A DNA stretch of 64,000 nucleotides. It comes from Methanomassiliicoccaceae archaeon COG_1 (lineage in GTDB: Archaea > Thermoplasmatota > Thermoplasmata > Methanomassiliicoccales > Methanomethylophilaceae). Positions 9,459-16,954 of the stretch are shown piece after piece; the stretch's first letter is position 1, and every line of letters begins with the position of its first letter. Location: the NCBI GenBank assembly GCA_028561875.1, contig JAQQTI010000002.1, forward strand, positions 1 through 64,000, read 5' to 3'. The translations under genes were made by a program, and so were the position numbers. The notes beneath the pieces are model-generated. The model ran no database searches, was not told the DNA's origin, and saw only the letters and a list, made by a program, of their open reading frames with translations.

Positions 9459-9974
9459 TTAATCATGCGACACTGAGCGGTAGTTAAGCCTCCTGCCCCT
9501 GTCGGCATCGGAGGCGTAGCCTATGCCGACGCGGGGGCGGGCGGCATACCGCGGGCGGAGGTCGGCATCCTCGATCCAAACCCCGCTGTCCGGGACCAGC
9601 TCCCGGCCGTAGAGGCCCCTGTCAACGCGCATGAGCTCGGCGGTCCGCCCGGGGCCGTCGGCGCCCTCCACGCCCCTTATCAGCACGCATTGCGGGTCCC
9701 CCTCCGCCCCGCAGGAGACGTTCAGCAGCCACCACATGCGGCAGCGGCAGACGTACGCCCTCCCTCCCGCGAGGTACAGCACCTCGGTGCGCGGGGTGCG
9801 CCCGAAGCGGGCGTGGGCGGCGGTGTCCCCCTCCCCGCAGTACGCCTCGGTCTCGGTGATGGCCGCCCTGATTGCCCGCCCGTCCCCCAGGGACCGGCAG
9901 AGGACCTTCCCGAGCAGGTCGGGGGCGACCTCCTCCGCCCTGCGGAGGTAGAACCCCTTCGGGAGGGCGGTCAT
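9459..9974 (-). CDS. 3-methyladenine DNA glycosylase (AAG/MPG family)
   Basis: 171 residues matching the AAG/MPG family, which excises alkylated purines and starts base excision repair. Visible landmarks are LARDLLGK-like APDLLGKVLCR (17-27), the catalytic ITETEAYCGEGDTAAHAR segment (39-56) with the active Glu, and the RxxYLYGG-like VLYLAGGRAYV (about 65-75). It is slightly short for the family (usually about 190-200). Its ATG overlaps the stop of the MFS gene upstream (ATGA), so translation is probably coupled. TAA stop. Confidence 0.85.
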   Translation of the reverse strand: MTALPKGFYLRRAEEVAPDLLGKVLCRSLGDGRAIRAAITETEAYCGEGDTAAHARFGRTPRTEVLYLAGGRAYVCRCRMWWLLNVSCGAEGDPQCVLIRGVEGADGPGRTAELMRVDRGLYGRELVPDSGVWIEDADLRPRYAARPRVGIGYASDADRGRRLNYRSVSHD

Positions 9975-11152
9975 CCCACCTCGCCCTCCGGGCGGCGGTG
10001 CGCCTTGATGCCGTGCATTGCCAGATAGGAGATGAGCGAGAGCAGCCCGACGAAGGCCATCGCGATGTAGTTGTCGCGGTGGCTAGTCATGCCTATGAGC
10101 ACCCCGTTCACCACCGGGCCCACGAAGTAGGCGAGGTCGAAGAAGATGTTGTATGTGGAGATCGCCACCCCGTAGCGGGCCTTCGGCGCCCGCTTCACGA
10201 TTATGGCCTGGCACACCGTGCCTATCATGGCGATCTGCAGGCCGATGAGCACACCTGCGAGCAGCAGCACCCAGCCGGAGTCGGTGGTGCCGATCATCAG
10301 CATCCCGGCGACGTACAGCAGGAAGAACGGGACCAGTGCCGCGTTCTCGCCCCAGAGGTCGTATATCCTCCCGAGGAACAGCCTGCAGAACATGGTACCG
10401 AGGGAGAGGAAGACGAAGAAGTAAGTAGCGTATTCGGAAAGCCCGGTCTCCCTTCCGTAGGGGGACATGAAGGCGAGCACCCCGGAGTACGAGAAGAAGA
10501 ACAGGAAGACGATGAACGAGATCCTCAGCGACGACCGCTCGAACAGAGTTTTCCACGCGACCCTGCCGGTCCTCGCCGCCCTCTCCTCCCCCGCATCCCC
10601 GATCATGGTGCCGCAGACGGCGGCGGCCGCGGAGGCGGCGAGGCCGATGAGAAATATCTCGCCGTAGAGGCCGTCCCGCTGCAGGTACATGCAGACGAAC
10701 GGGCCGAGGGCGGAGGCCACGCTCAGACCGAGCATGAAGTACCCCATCCCCTCCCCGCGCCTCGACGGCGGCAGCCCCTCGGCGGCGATGGTGAACACCG
10801 AGCTCATCACCGCGCCGTAGGTGAGGCCGTGAAGCACCCTCACCGCCGCCAGCCCCAGGGGGCCGGAGGCTACGAAATAGAGCATGCAGACCGCCGTGCC
10901 GGCGGCCATGCCGCACTCGGTTATGCGCTTTATGCCGTAGACGTGGAGCTTGTTCCCGAAGTAGACGCGGGAGATCAGGTCGCCGACGACGAACAGGCTG
11001 GCCAGCAGGCCGGCCTCGGCGTCGCTGACGCCGAACTCGTCCACGGCGTACAGCGACATCCCGGTGTAGAACATGAAGAAGACGACGGTGCAGAAGAAGC
11101 ATATCAGCGAGCACAGGACGAAGTTCCGGCTGAGCAACGCCTCCCCCTCCAT
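9971..11152 (-). CDS. Major facilitator superfamily transporter
   Basis: 393 residues with twelve predicted membrane helices in two bundles of six, the usual MFS layout. The helix 2-3 loop holds a degenerate G-x-x-x-x-R-x-G-like motif, and a charged central loop (about residues 195-215) separates the halves. It looks like a drug- or sugar-type exporter of the AraJ/YfcJ group, but the substrate is unknown. The gene ends in TGA overlapping the glycosylase start, and the ATG lies 44 bases downstream of the end of the ATPase gene. Together 9459-11152 form a two-gene operon. Confidence 0.8.
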   Translation of the reverse strand: MEGEALLSRNFVLCSLICFFCTVVFFMFYTGMSLYAVDEFGVSDAEAGLLASLFVVGDLISRVYFGNKLHVYGIKRITECGMAAGTAVCMLYFVASGPLGLAAVRVLHGLTYGAVMSSVFTIAAEGLPPSRRGEGMGYFMLGLSVASALGPFVCMYLQRDGLYGEIFLIGLAASAAAAVCGTMIGDAGEERAARTGRVAWKTLFERSSLRISFIVFLFFFSYSGVLAFMSPYGRETGLSEYATYFFVFLSLGTMFCRLFLGRIYDLWGENAALVPFFLLYVAGMLMIGTTDSGWVLLLAGVLIGLQIAMIGTVCQAIIVKRAPKARYGVAISTYNIFFDLAYFVGPVVNGVLIGMTSHRDNYIAMAFVGLLSLISYLAMHGIKAHRRPEGEVG

Positions 11153-11195
11153 GCGGATGCGAAGAGGAGCGCCGTATAATACCCTTCGACGGAGG

Positions 11196-12374
11196 TCACT
11201 CGAGGAGGAAGCTGATGACGTTCTTGAACACCGTGTCGCCCCTCACCCCGTTGATCCCGCGGTCGATGGTGAGGACGGTCTTGGCGCCCCGCATGGCGTT
11301 GAACGCGCGCTTGATCTCCTCCCTGTCCTCGTCGGGGCTGGTGATCAGCCTCAGGAACTCCACGCGGCCGTCCTTCTCGAGGACGAAGCCGATATCGGTG
11401 CTGCGGAACCTCCCGGCGGAGACCTTGTAGCCGCGGCGGCGGAGCTCCAGGTAGACGATGTTCTCGATGACGTGCTGCTTGTCGAGCTTGATGTAGCCGC
11501 GTTTGAAGATCCTCTTGCCGGACCTGATGTCGATGCTGTAGTATTTCGCTTTGATCCCGCGGCGCCAGCCGTTCGAGATGTCGACGACGTCGACGCGGAA
11601 GAAGAGCATGTTGTCGAGGAGAAGATCGAGGTACTTGTCGACGGTGCGCTGGTCGGTGATCCTCGCACGCTCCCTCAGGTCGGATATGGTGGTGATGCGG
11701 CCGGTGGACTCCGCGATGCAGAGGGCCAGCCTCTGGATCGCGTAGGAGTCGACCTTCACCATGCTGCCGATATCCTAGTTGAGTATGGCGTTGAACACCC
11801 CATCGGACATCATCCGCAGGTTGCCGCGCCCCATCTCGATGGTGCAGTAGGGCATGCCGCCCAGGTCGAGGTACTCGTTGAATCTCTCGACGTACCCCCT
11901 CTCGTCGGAGGTGGGGTAGCGCTGCAGGAACTCCCTGAAGGAGAGCGGGTAGACCGTGATGACCTCCGCGTCCCCGAGGGCGTCGAGCGCTCCCTCGGGG
12001 ATGACCGAGAAGGGCGGGAGCGTGAGGTACACGTCGGCCCGGAGGCGGTCGCGGACCTCCCTCACGCCGTCCTGCCAGCCCTCGACGGACTGGACCCCGT
12101 CGAGGAGGACGCAGGGGCTCTCCCCGGCCTGGTCTTGGACGGCCTCGAAGAGCTGCTTGCCGTTGTCCACAACCCCGATCATCTCGTCGAGGTCGAGGAA
12201 GACGATTTGGCTCCCGGAGACGCCGGAGCGGATCAGCTCGTCGCGGAACTGCCGTAGAATTACGGACTTCCCGGAGTAGCGGAACCCGCAGATGACCTTA
12301 ATGATCCTCCGCTGGTCCCTCAGCCCAGCGAGCCTGTCGAGGTACGAGCGGCGGATTATCTCCTGAGCTGCCAC
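11196..12374 (-). CDS. AAA ATPase/DUF4143 read through an in-frame TAG
   Basis: One reading frame from GTG 12374 to TGA 11196 (393 codons including the stop) is interrupted only by TAG at 11775-11777. The first part holds Walker A GFRYSGKS, an FLDLDE strand and VLLDGVQ as Walker B, and ends in the lid region (DLGGMPYC). The second part supplies the wing and nuclease-like DUF4143 half, with RRRGYKVSAGRF and DIGFV. Neither half is a full protein. The GTG start sits right at the expected transcript start (TATA 12397-12405), so the mRNA is probably leaderless. UAG could be read as pyrrolysine; a nonsense mutation is the alternative. Confidence 0.7.
11775..11777 (-). other. In-frame TAG codon inside an ATPase gene
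   Basis: TAG in frame between the AAA domain and the DUF4143 half. The next in-frame codons are GAT ATC GGC AGC ATG and reading continues to TGA at 11196. No other lesion is seen in the gene. Confidence 0.75.
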
Positions 12375-12396
12375 GTTGCTAAAAAAAATTATCCGG

Positions 12397-12405
12397 ATAT
12401 TTAAG
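12397..12405 (-). promoter_or_regulatory. TATA box for the TAG-containing ATPase
   Basis: On the minus strand CTTAAATAT lies about 25 bases before GTG 12374, the spacing expected for a leaderless archaeal transcript. This supports GTG as the start. Confidence 0.5.
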
Positions 12406-12520
12406 CCCGTTTGAGTTTTGGTATAGATTACAAAAATTTTAAGGCAATCTTTAACCCAGCCCACGTCCCTCTGCAGAGGCGGGCGCGGCCCGGACGGACG
12501 CCGCTCCCGCCCGTTCTCTC

Positions 12521-12622
12521 TCAAAGGCTCGCGATGTACGCCGCGGCGACGACGAACGCCACCATGACCATCATGAGGACCATGAATAGCGCCATGAGCT
12601 TCTTCTTCTTGGCTTCGGACAT
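12521..12622 (-). CDS. 33-residue single-span membrane peptide
   Basis: A small gene of 34 codons begins at ATG 12622 and ends at TGA 12521. The N-terminus MSEAKKKK is strongly positive. It is followed by one hydrophobic helix rich in Met and Val (residues 9-33), so it should insert with N-in topology. Small Lys-rich plus one-helix proteins are frequent and poorly annotated in archaea. It starts 40 bases after the second recombinase gene on the same strand and may be co-transcribed with it. Function is unknown; possible roles are membrane anchoring or regulation of a partner. Confidence 0.6.
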   Translation of the reverse strand: MSEAKKKKLMALFMVLMMVMVAFVVAAAYIASL

Positions 12623-12661
12623 GCCTAGGCCATCAGGGCGCTCGTTTAAATGCCTGACGGC

Positions 12662-13522
12662 TCAGAGCTCGAAATCGTCCTCGGGCACGGAGGACGCGGC
12701 GCGCTTGGAGGGGTCCCTGACCTTCGAGGCCGCCAGCCTCTGCACGCTGTTGAACGTGACCGGGTCCACCGGGGCCTTGGCGAAGTGCCTGAACGTAACC
12801 CCGTCCCAGCGCATGTAGCCGGCGTAGATGGGGTTGTGGAGGATCGTCCTCAGGTTGTGGACGTTCCACCTGTTGCCGCGGCGGGTCCTGACCCCGCTGC
12901 GGTTGAGGGCCTCGGCGATCTCGTTGATCGTTTTCCCGGATAGGTAGTCGGAGTACATCCCGCCGACGATCTCCAGCTCCTCCGGCACGGCGACGAGGAC
13001 CCCGCCGTTCAGGCGGTAGCCGAACGGGGGGTTGAAACCCATCGTCCTGCTCTCCCCGGAGGCCATGGCCGCCCTCTCCATGTTCTCGGCCTTCTCCCGC
13101 ATGCCGACGTACGTCCTCTCGCCGATCTGCTCCGACTCCAGCTGCGCTATGTTCTGTATCATCGACACGACGAAGCGCCCCATGGCGTTGGTGGTGTCGA
13201 GGGCCTCGGTGGCGGAGACGAACTGCCTGTTCTGCTTCGTCAGCGCCTCCATCATGTTCATGAAGTTCCGGGTGTTGCGGTGTATGCGGTCCATCTTGAG
13301 GACGACCAGCACGTCCCACTCCGGCATCTCCTCCATCATGCGGCGGTACCCCGGGCGACGGGTGTTGCGGCCGGAGTAGCCGTCGTCCACGTAGACGTTG
13401 TAGACCTCGTATCCCTGGGCTATGCAGTAGTTCTCGAGGATCTCCTTCTGGGCCCCGATGGAGTATCCTTCCATGGCCTGCTCCTCGGTGGAGACGCGGG
13501 CGTAGAGGGCGGCGGATGTCAA
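12662..13522 (-). CDS. Serine recombinase (second of tandem pair)
   Basis: About 286 residues starting at TTG 13522. The N-terminal resolvase domain has YARVSTEEQ with the nucleophilic Ser, GYSGRNTRRPGYRRM, and VLKMDRIHRNTRNF. The Recombinase domain follows (about 165-275, with MGFNPPFGYR and LRTILHNPIYAGYMRW). It lacks the long zinc-ribbon/coiled-coil end of full large serine integrases. The start is translationally coupled to the upstream recombinase through TTGA overlap. No ATG exists at this position; the assignment of TTG follows from the conserved N-terminus. TGA stop. Confidence 0.85.
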   Translation of the reverse strand: MTSAALYARVSTEEQAMEGYSIGAQKEILENYCIAQGYEVYNVYVDDGYSGRNTRRPGYRRMMEEMPEWDVLVVLKMDRIHRNTRNFMNMMEALTKQNRQFVSATEALDTTNAMGRFVVSMIQNIAQLESEQIGERTYVGMREKAENMERAAMASGESRTMGFNPPFGYRLNGGVLVAVPEELEIVGGMYSDYLSGKTINEIAEALNRSGVRTRRGNRWNVHNLRTILHNPIYAGYMRWDGVTFRHFAKAPVDPVTFNSVQRLAASKVRDPSKRAASSVPEDDFEL

Positions 13523-14292
13523 TTTCGCACCAGCGGGCCGTTGACCGACTCGTACACGTCGGTGGTCACGATGGCCGCCTGCTTCCCCGGGCGGACTATG
13601 CCGTCCCACCTCATGTAGCCGGCGTAGAGCGGGTTGTGCAGGATCTTGAACACGGCCTGCCTGCTCCACGCGCCGCCCCTCTTCGAGGGGACGTTGGCGT
13701 TGGTGAGCGTGTTGGCGATGGCCTCGAGGGTGCCGCCGTCGAGGTACATGTCGAAGATGCGGCGCACGACGCGGGCCTCGGCCTCGATGACGACGAGGCC
13801 CCCGGCGGCGTATTCGTACCCGTAGGGTTCCGGGGAGCCCATCGGCCCCTCGCCCCCCTCGGCCTTCTTCGTCATGCCGACCTTCACCCTCTCGCCGATC
13901 TGCTCCGACTCCAGCTGCGCCATCCTCTGCACGATGTCCATGACGAACCGGCCCATGGCGGTGGTGGTGTCGAACTTCTCGGTGAGGGAGTTGAACTCCT
14001 TGCCGTTCTCCCGCAGGGCGTCCATCATGTCTGCGAAGTTGACGCTGTTCCTGTGGATGCGGTCCATCTTCAGCACGAGGAGGACGTCCCAGCGGTCCAT
14101 CTCCTCCATCATGCGCTGGTACTCCGGGCGCCCGGTGTTCGTCCCGGAGAAGCCCTCGTCGCGGTAAATCCCCGCGACGTCCCAGCCACGCACCTTGCAG
14201 TAGGCGTTCAACCTCTTTTCCTGCGCATCCAGCGAGAAGCCTTCGCGCGCCTGGTCCTCGGTGGAGACCCTGACGTAGATTGCTACCCTCAT
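13519..14292 (-). CDS. Serine recombinase (first of tandem pair)
   Basis: 257 residues with the resolvase motif YVRVSTEDQAREGFSLDAQ (catalytic Ser10), FSGTNTGRPEYQRM and LKMDRIHRNSVNF, followed by a Recombinase domain (about 155-250) ending in LHNPLYAGYMRWDG. Like its neighbour it lacks the zinc-ribbon domain, so the two may form a heteromer. A CGA codon (13525-13527) comes two codons before TGA, after GPLV, which would be the natural end if CGA stops translation. TATA (14332-14342) lies 40 bases upstream. Tandem recombinase pairs often move or invert a linked element. Confidence 0.85.
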   Translation of the reverse strand: MRVAIYVRVSTEDQAREGFSLDAQEKRLNAYCKVRGWDVAGIYRDEGFSGTNTGRPEYQRMMEEMDRWDVLLVLKMDRIHRNSVNFADMMDALRENGKEFNSLTEKFDTTTAMGRFVMDIVQRMAQLESEQIGERVKVGMTKKAEGGEGPMGSPEPYGYEYAAGGLVVIEAEARVVRRIFDMYLDGGTLEAIANTLTNANVPSKRGGAWSRQAVFKILHNPLYAGYMRWDGIVRPGKQAAIVTTDVYESVNGPLVRN

Positions 14293-14331
14293 CTATGCAT
14301 CCCATCCCTACCTTACCTTACTCCGACTTCG

Positions 14332-14342
14332 TAGATAAAAGT
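14332..14342 (-). promoter_or_regulatory. TATA box of the recombinase pair
   Basis: Minus-strand ACTTTTATCTA lies about 40 bases before the ATG at 14292. The leader between them contains GGGATGGGATGCA (14296-14308), also found at 52171. Confidence 0.4.
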
Positions 14343-14394
14343 TGGTTTCCGGAGGTCGGAAAGGGGACGGGTGATCCGTCGGAAAACGGAGGGG

Positions 14395-14412
14395 AGGGGC
14401 CCCGGGGCCCCT
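14395..14412 (-). terminator. GC palindrome after the thermosome gene
   Basis: AGGGGCCCCGGGGCCCCT is a perfect palindrome 16 bases past the thermosome TGA. It probably forms the transcript end. Confidence 0.45.
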
Positions 14413-14427
14413 GAAAGGTTTGGAAAA

Positions 14428-16065
14428 TCACATCGGGGGCATGCCGTCCATGCCGGCGCCGGGCCCCGCCCCCTGCGGAGGCGTCGGAGGCGCCCTGCGG
14501 GCCGCGATGACGTCGTCGATCCTGAGGATCATGTTGGCGACCTCGGTCGCGGAGTTGACGGCCTGCGTCTTCACCCTGAGGGGCTCGATGATGTTCTTGC
14601 TGAGGGCGTTCATGGCCTCGCCGGTGTCGAGGTCCACGCCGAAGTACTCGCCGTTCTTCCTGGCGTGGGCGTTCTTCATCCTGATGATGACGTCGATCGG
14701 GTCCAGGCCGGCGTTCTCGGCGAGGGTCCAGGGGACGGTCTCCATGGCCTTGGCGAACTTCTCGATGGCGAGCTGCTCCCTGCCGCCCACGGAAGAGGCG
14801 TACTTGGAGAGCCTGATGCTGAGCTCGACCTCGGGGGCGCCGGCGCCCGCGACGACCTTGCCGTCCTCGAGGGTGACGCCGACGGTCCTGATGGCGTCGT
14901 TGAGCGCCCTCTCGATCTCCTCGATGACGTGCTCGGTGCCGCCGCGGACGAAGACGGTGACCGCCTTGGGGTTCTTGCAGCCGGTGATGAAGGCCATGCC
15001 GTCTTCGCCGACGAGCCTCTCCTCGACGCAGCCGGCGGAACCGAGCTCCTTCTTGGTGATCTCGAGCGGGTTGCCGCTGATGGTGGCGCCGGTGGCTTTG
15101 GCGATGGCCTCGAGGTCGGACTCCTTGAGCCTCCTGTAGCCCATGACGCCGGCCTTGGCGAGGTAGTGCTGCACGAGCTCGTCCACGCCCTTGGTGCAGA
15201 AGACGACGTTCGCGCCGGTGGCGACGATGGCGTCGACCATCCTCTTCATGGACGCCTCCTCCTCGGCGAGGAAGGCGTTCATGCGGGCCGGGTCGGTGAT
15301 CTGGATCTGCGCGTCGATCTCGGTCTTCTTGACCTCGAGGGGGCAGTTGAAGAGGGCGATTTTGGCCTTCTCCATCTTCTTCGGCATGCGGGAGTGCACG
15401 AGCTCCTTGTCGATGACGACCCCCTGCACGAGGTAGGTGTCCCTGATGACCCCTCCTACCTTCTTGGAGATGCGGATGTCCTTGGTGTCGACTTTGCCCT
15501 TCTCGTCGGCGACGCTCTTGGCGGCCTTGACGATGAGCTCGGAGAGGTGCTCCTTGTCGCTGTTCTCGCCCACGGCCTTGCCGGTGAGGGAGGTGTCGGC
15601 GACGATTCTGAGCATCTTGTCGTTCTTCGCGTCCACGGAGATGTCCTCGAGGATCTTCACGGCCTTCTCGGCGGCCATGTTGAACCCGTTGGTGATGACG
15701 GTGGGGTGGACGTTGGCGTTGATGAGGTCCTCGGACTGCTTGAGGAGCTCCCCGGCGAGGACGACGGAGGTGGTGGTGCCGTCGCCGCACTCGGTGTCCT
15801 GCGTCTTCGCGACCTCGACGACCATCTTGGCAGCGGGGTGCTGGACGTCGATCTCCTTGAGGATGGTGACGCCGTCGTTGGTGATGACGACGTCGCCGAT
15901 GGTGTTGACCATCATCTTGTCCATGCCCTTGGGCCCGAGCGTGGACCTCACGGCGTCCGCGACCGCCTTCGCGGCGTCGATGTTGTTGAACTGGGCCTCT
16001 TTGTCCTTCGACCTCTGGGTTCCTTCCTTGAGGACGATTATCGGTTGGTTAGAATTCCCGTACAT
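14428..16065 (-). CDS. ths: Thermosome subunit (group II chaperonin)
   Basis: About 545 residues of a CCT/thermosome subunit, the ATP-driven double-ring folding machine of archaea. Landmarks are LGPKGMDKMM (about 45), the nucleotide-binding TNDGVTILKE, and GDGTTTSVVLAGELL (about 85). The C-terminus ends in a Gly/Pro/Met-rich tail typical of the central-cavity ends. The ATG at 16065 (MYGNSNQPI) is preferred; another lies four codons upstream. A strong TATA box sits 40 bases upstream, inside the end of the radical SAM gene, so it has its own promoter. TGA stop. Only one subunit gene is seen in this window. Confidence 0.95.
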   Translation of the reverse strand: MYGNSNQPIIVLKEGTQRSKDKEAQFNNIDAAKAVADAVRSTLGPKGMDKMMVNTIGDVVITNDGVTILKEIDVQHPAAKMVVEVAKTQDTECGDGTTTSVVLAGELLKQSEDLINANVHPTVITNGFNMAAEKAVKILEDISVDAKNDKMLRIVADTSLTGKAVGENSDKEHLSELIVKAAKSVADEKGKVDTKDIRISKKVGGVIRDTYLVQGVVIDKELVHSRMPKKMEKAKIALFNCPLEVKKTEIDAQIQITDPARMNAFLAEEEASMKRMVDAIVATGANVVFCTKGVDELVQHYLAKAGVMGYRRLKESDLEAIAKATGATISGNPLEITKKELGSAGCVEERLVGEDGMAFITGCKNPKAVTVFVRGGTEHVIEEIERALNDAIRTVGVTLEDGKVVAGAGAPEVELSIRLSKYASSVGGREQLAIEKFAKAMETVPWTLAENAGLDPIDVIIRMKNAHARKNGEYFGVDLDTGEAMNALSKNIIEPLRVKTQAVNSATEVANMILRIDDVIAARRAPPTPPQGAGPGAGMDGMPPM

Positions 16066-16954
16066 TGGTATTCCCACTCTGTGGTACCGGGTTATTTTGT
16101 ACTTCTATATAGATGTATCCTATCAGCCGCGGACCGGGCATCCGCGGCTGGCATCGGAAGGCGTCCTCGACCCTCATGCCCCCGCCGGAGAGGAGGGCGC
16201 GTATGCGCTCCCTCGCCGCGTCCGAGCCGCGGAGGCCCATGCGGGAGGCCCGCTGCGAGAGCAGGGGGCGCTCGTTGAGCCGGTCGAGGACGGCGCGCTC
16301 CGCGCCTGTCGCGAGAACCGCATCGCAGAATTCCTCCTCGCGTCCCTCGAGATGCGAGAGCACCGGCCCGACGAGGGCGTAGACGTCGACGCCGGCGCCG
16401 GCGAGCTCGGATATCGCGCGCAACCTTCTCGCCGGGAGCGGGGCGCCGGGCTCGCTCATCTTCGAGACCCTGTCGTCTACGCCGGTCACGGTCACGCCGA
16501 CCTCGCCCTCCATGGAGGATATGAGCCCGAGGTCCCTCAGGATCAGGTCCGATTTCGTGTGGATGTGCACCCTGAAGTCCTTCTCCCTCAGGAGCTCGAG
16601 GCAGCGCCGCGTGAGCAGGAACCTGCCCTCCGCGCCCTGGTACGGGTCGGTGACGGTGCCGATGCCGACTGTGCCCGACAGGCCGGGAAGCTCCCTCGCG
16701 AGGCGCTGCACCACGTTCACCTTCACACGCACCACCCGCCAGGACGCCCATGGGGTGTGCGTCACCTCGGGCGCGTAGCAGTAGACGCACCCGTGCTCGC
16801 ATCCCCCGTAGGGATTCAGGGCGTACCGCATCCCGGGGAGCCCGGAGGGCGCGAGGGCGCGCCTGCATTGGACCGTCTCGTATACCCCTCCCCACTCGTC
16901 CTTGTTGATGTACTCTATGAGCTCGGAGTTCTTGGAGAAGTCGTCGAGGCTCAT
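16049..16954 (-). CDS. Radical SAM protein, SplB/Rv2578c-like
   Basis: 301 residues with a radical SAM cluster motif C52-x3-C56-x2-C59 in GGCEHGCVYCYAPE, followed by GTVTDPYQGAE. This arrangement is typical of the Rv2578c group related to spore photoproduct lyase. The substrate is unknown, and the linkage to NreA hints at DNA maintenance. The ATG overlaps the NreA stop (ATGA), so the genes are coupled. The frame runs through the thermosome promoter and ends 17 bases inside the thermosome gene; the last 20 residues may not be genuine (a CAA lies at the point where TAA would end the protein sooner). Confidence 0.75.
   Translation of the reverse strand: MSLDDFSKNSELIEYINKDEWGGVYETVQCRRALAPSGLPGMRYALNPYGGCEHGCVYCYAPEVTHTPWASWRVVRVKVNVVQRLARELPGLSGTVGIGTVTDPYQGAEGRFLLTRRCLELLREKDFRVHIHTKSDLILRDLGLISSMEGEVGVTVTGVDDRVSKMSEPGAPLPARRLRAISELAGAGVDVYALVGPVLSHLEGREEEFCDAVLATGAERAVLDRLNERPLLSQRASRMGLRGSDAARERIRALLSGGGMRVEDAFRCQPRMPGPRLIGYIYIEVQNNPVPQSGNTNVREF
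16105..16112 (-). promoter_or_regulatory. TATA box of the thermosome gene
   Basis: CTATATAG on the minus strand, 40 bases upstream of ATG 16065, within the coding end of the radical SAM gene. It allows heat-shock-type independent control of the chaperonin. Confidence 0.6.

Noticed and set aside
16050-16100. CAA to UAA equivalent of the CGA pattern in the radical SAM gene
   Set aside because: Only one case, and the family end is uncertain, so I kept it as a note and did not count it.
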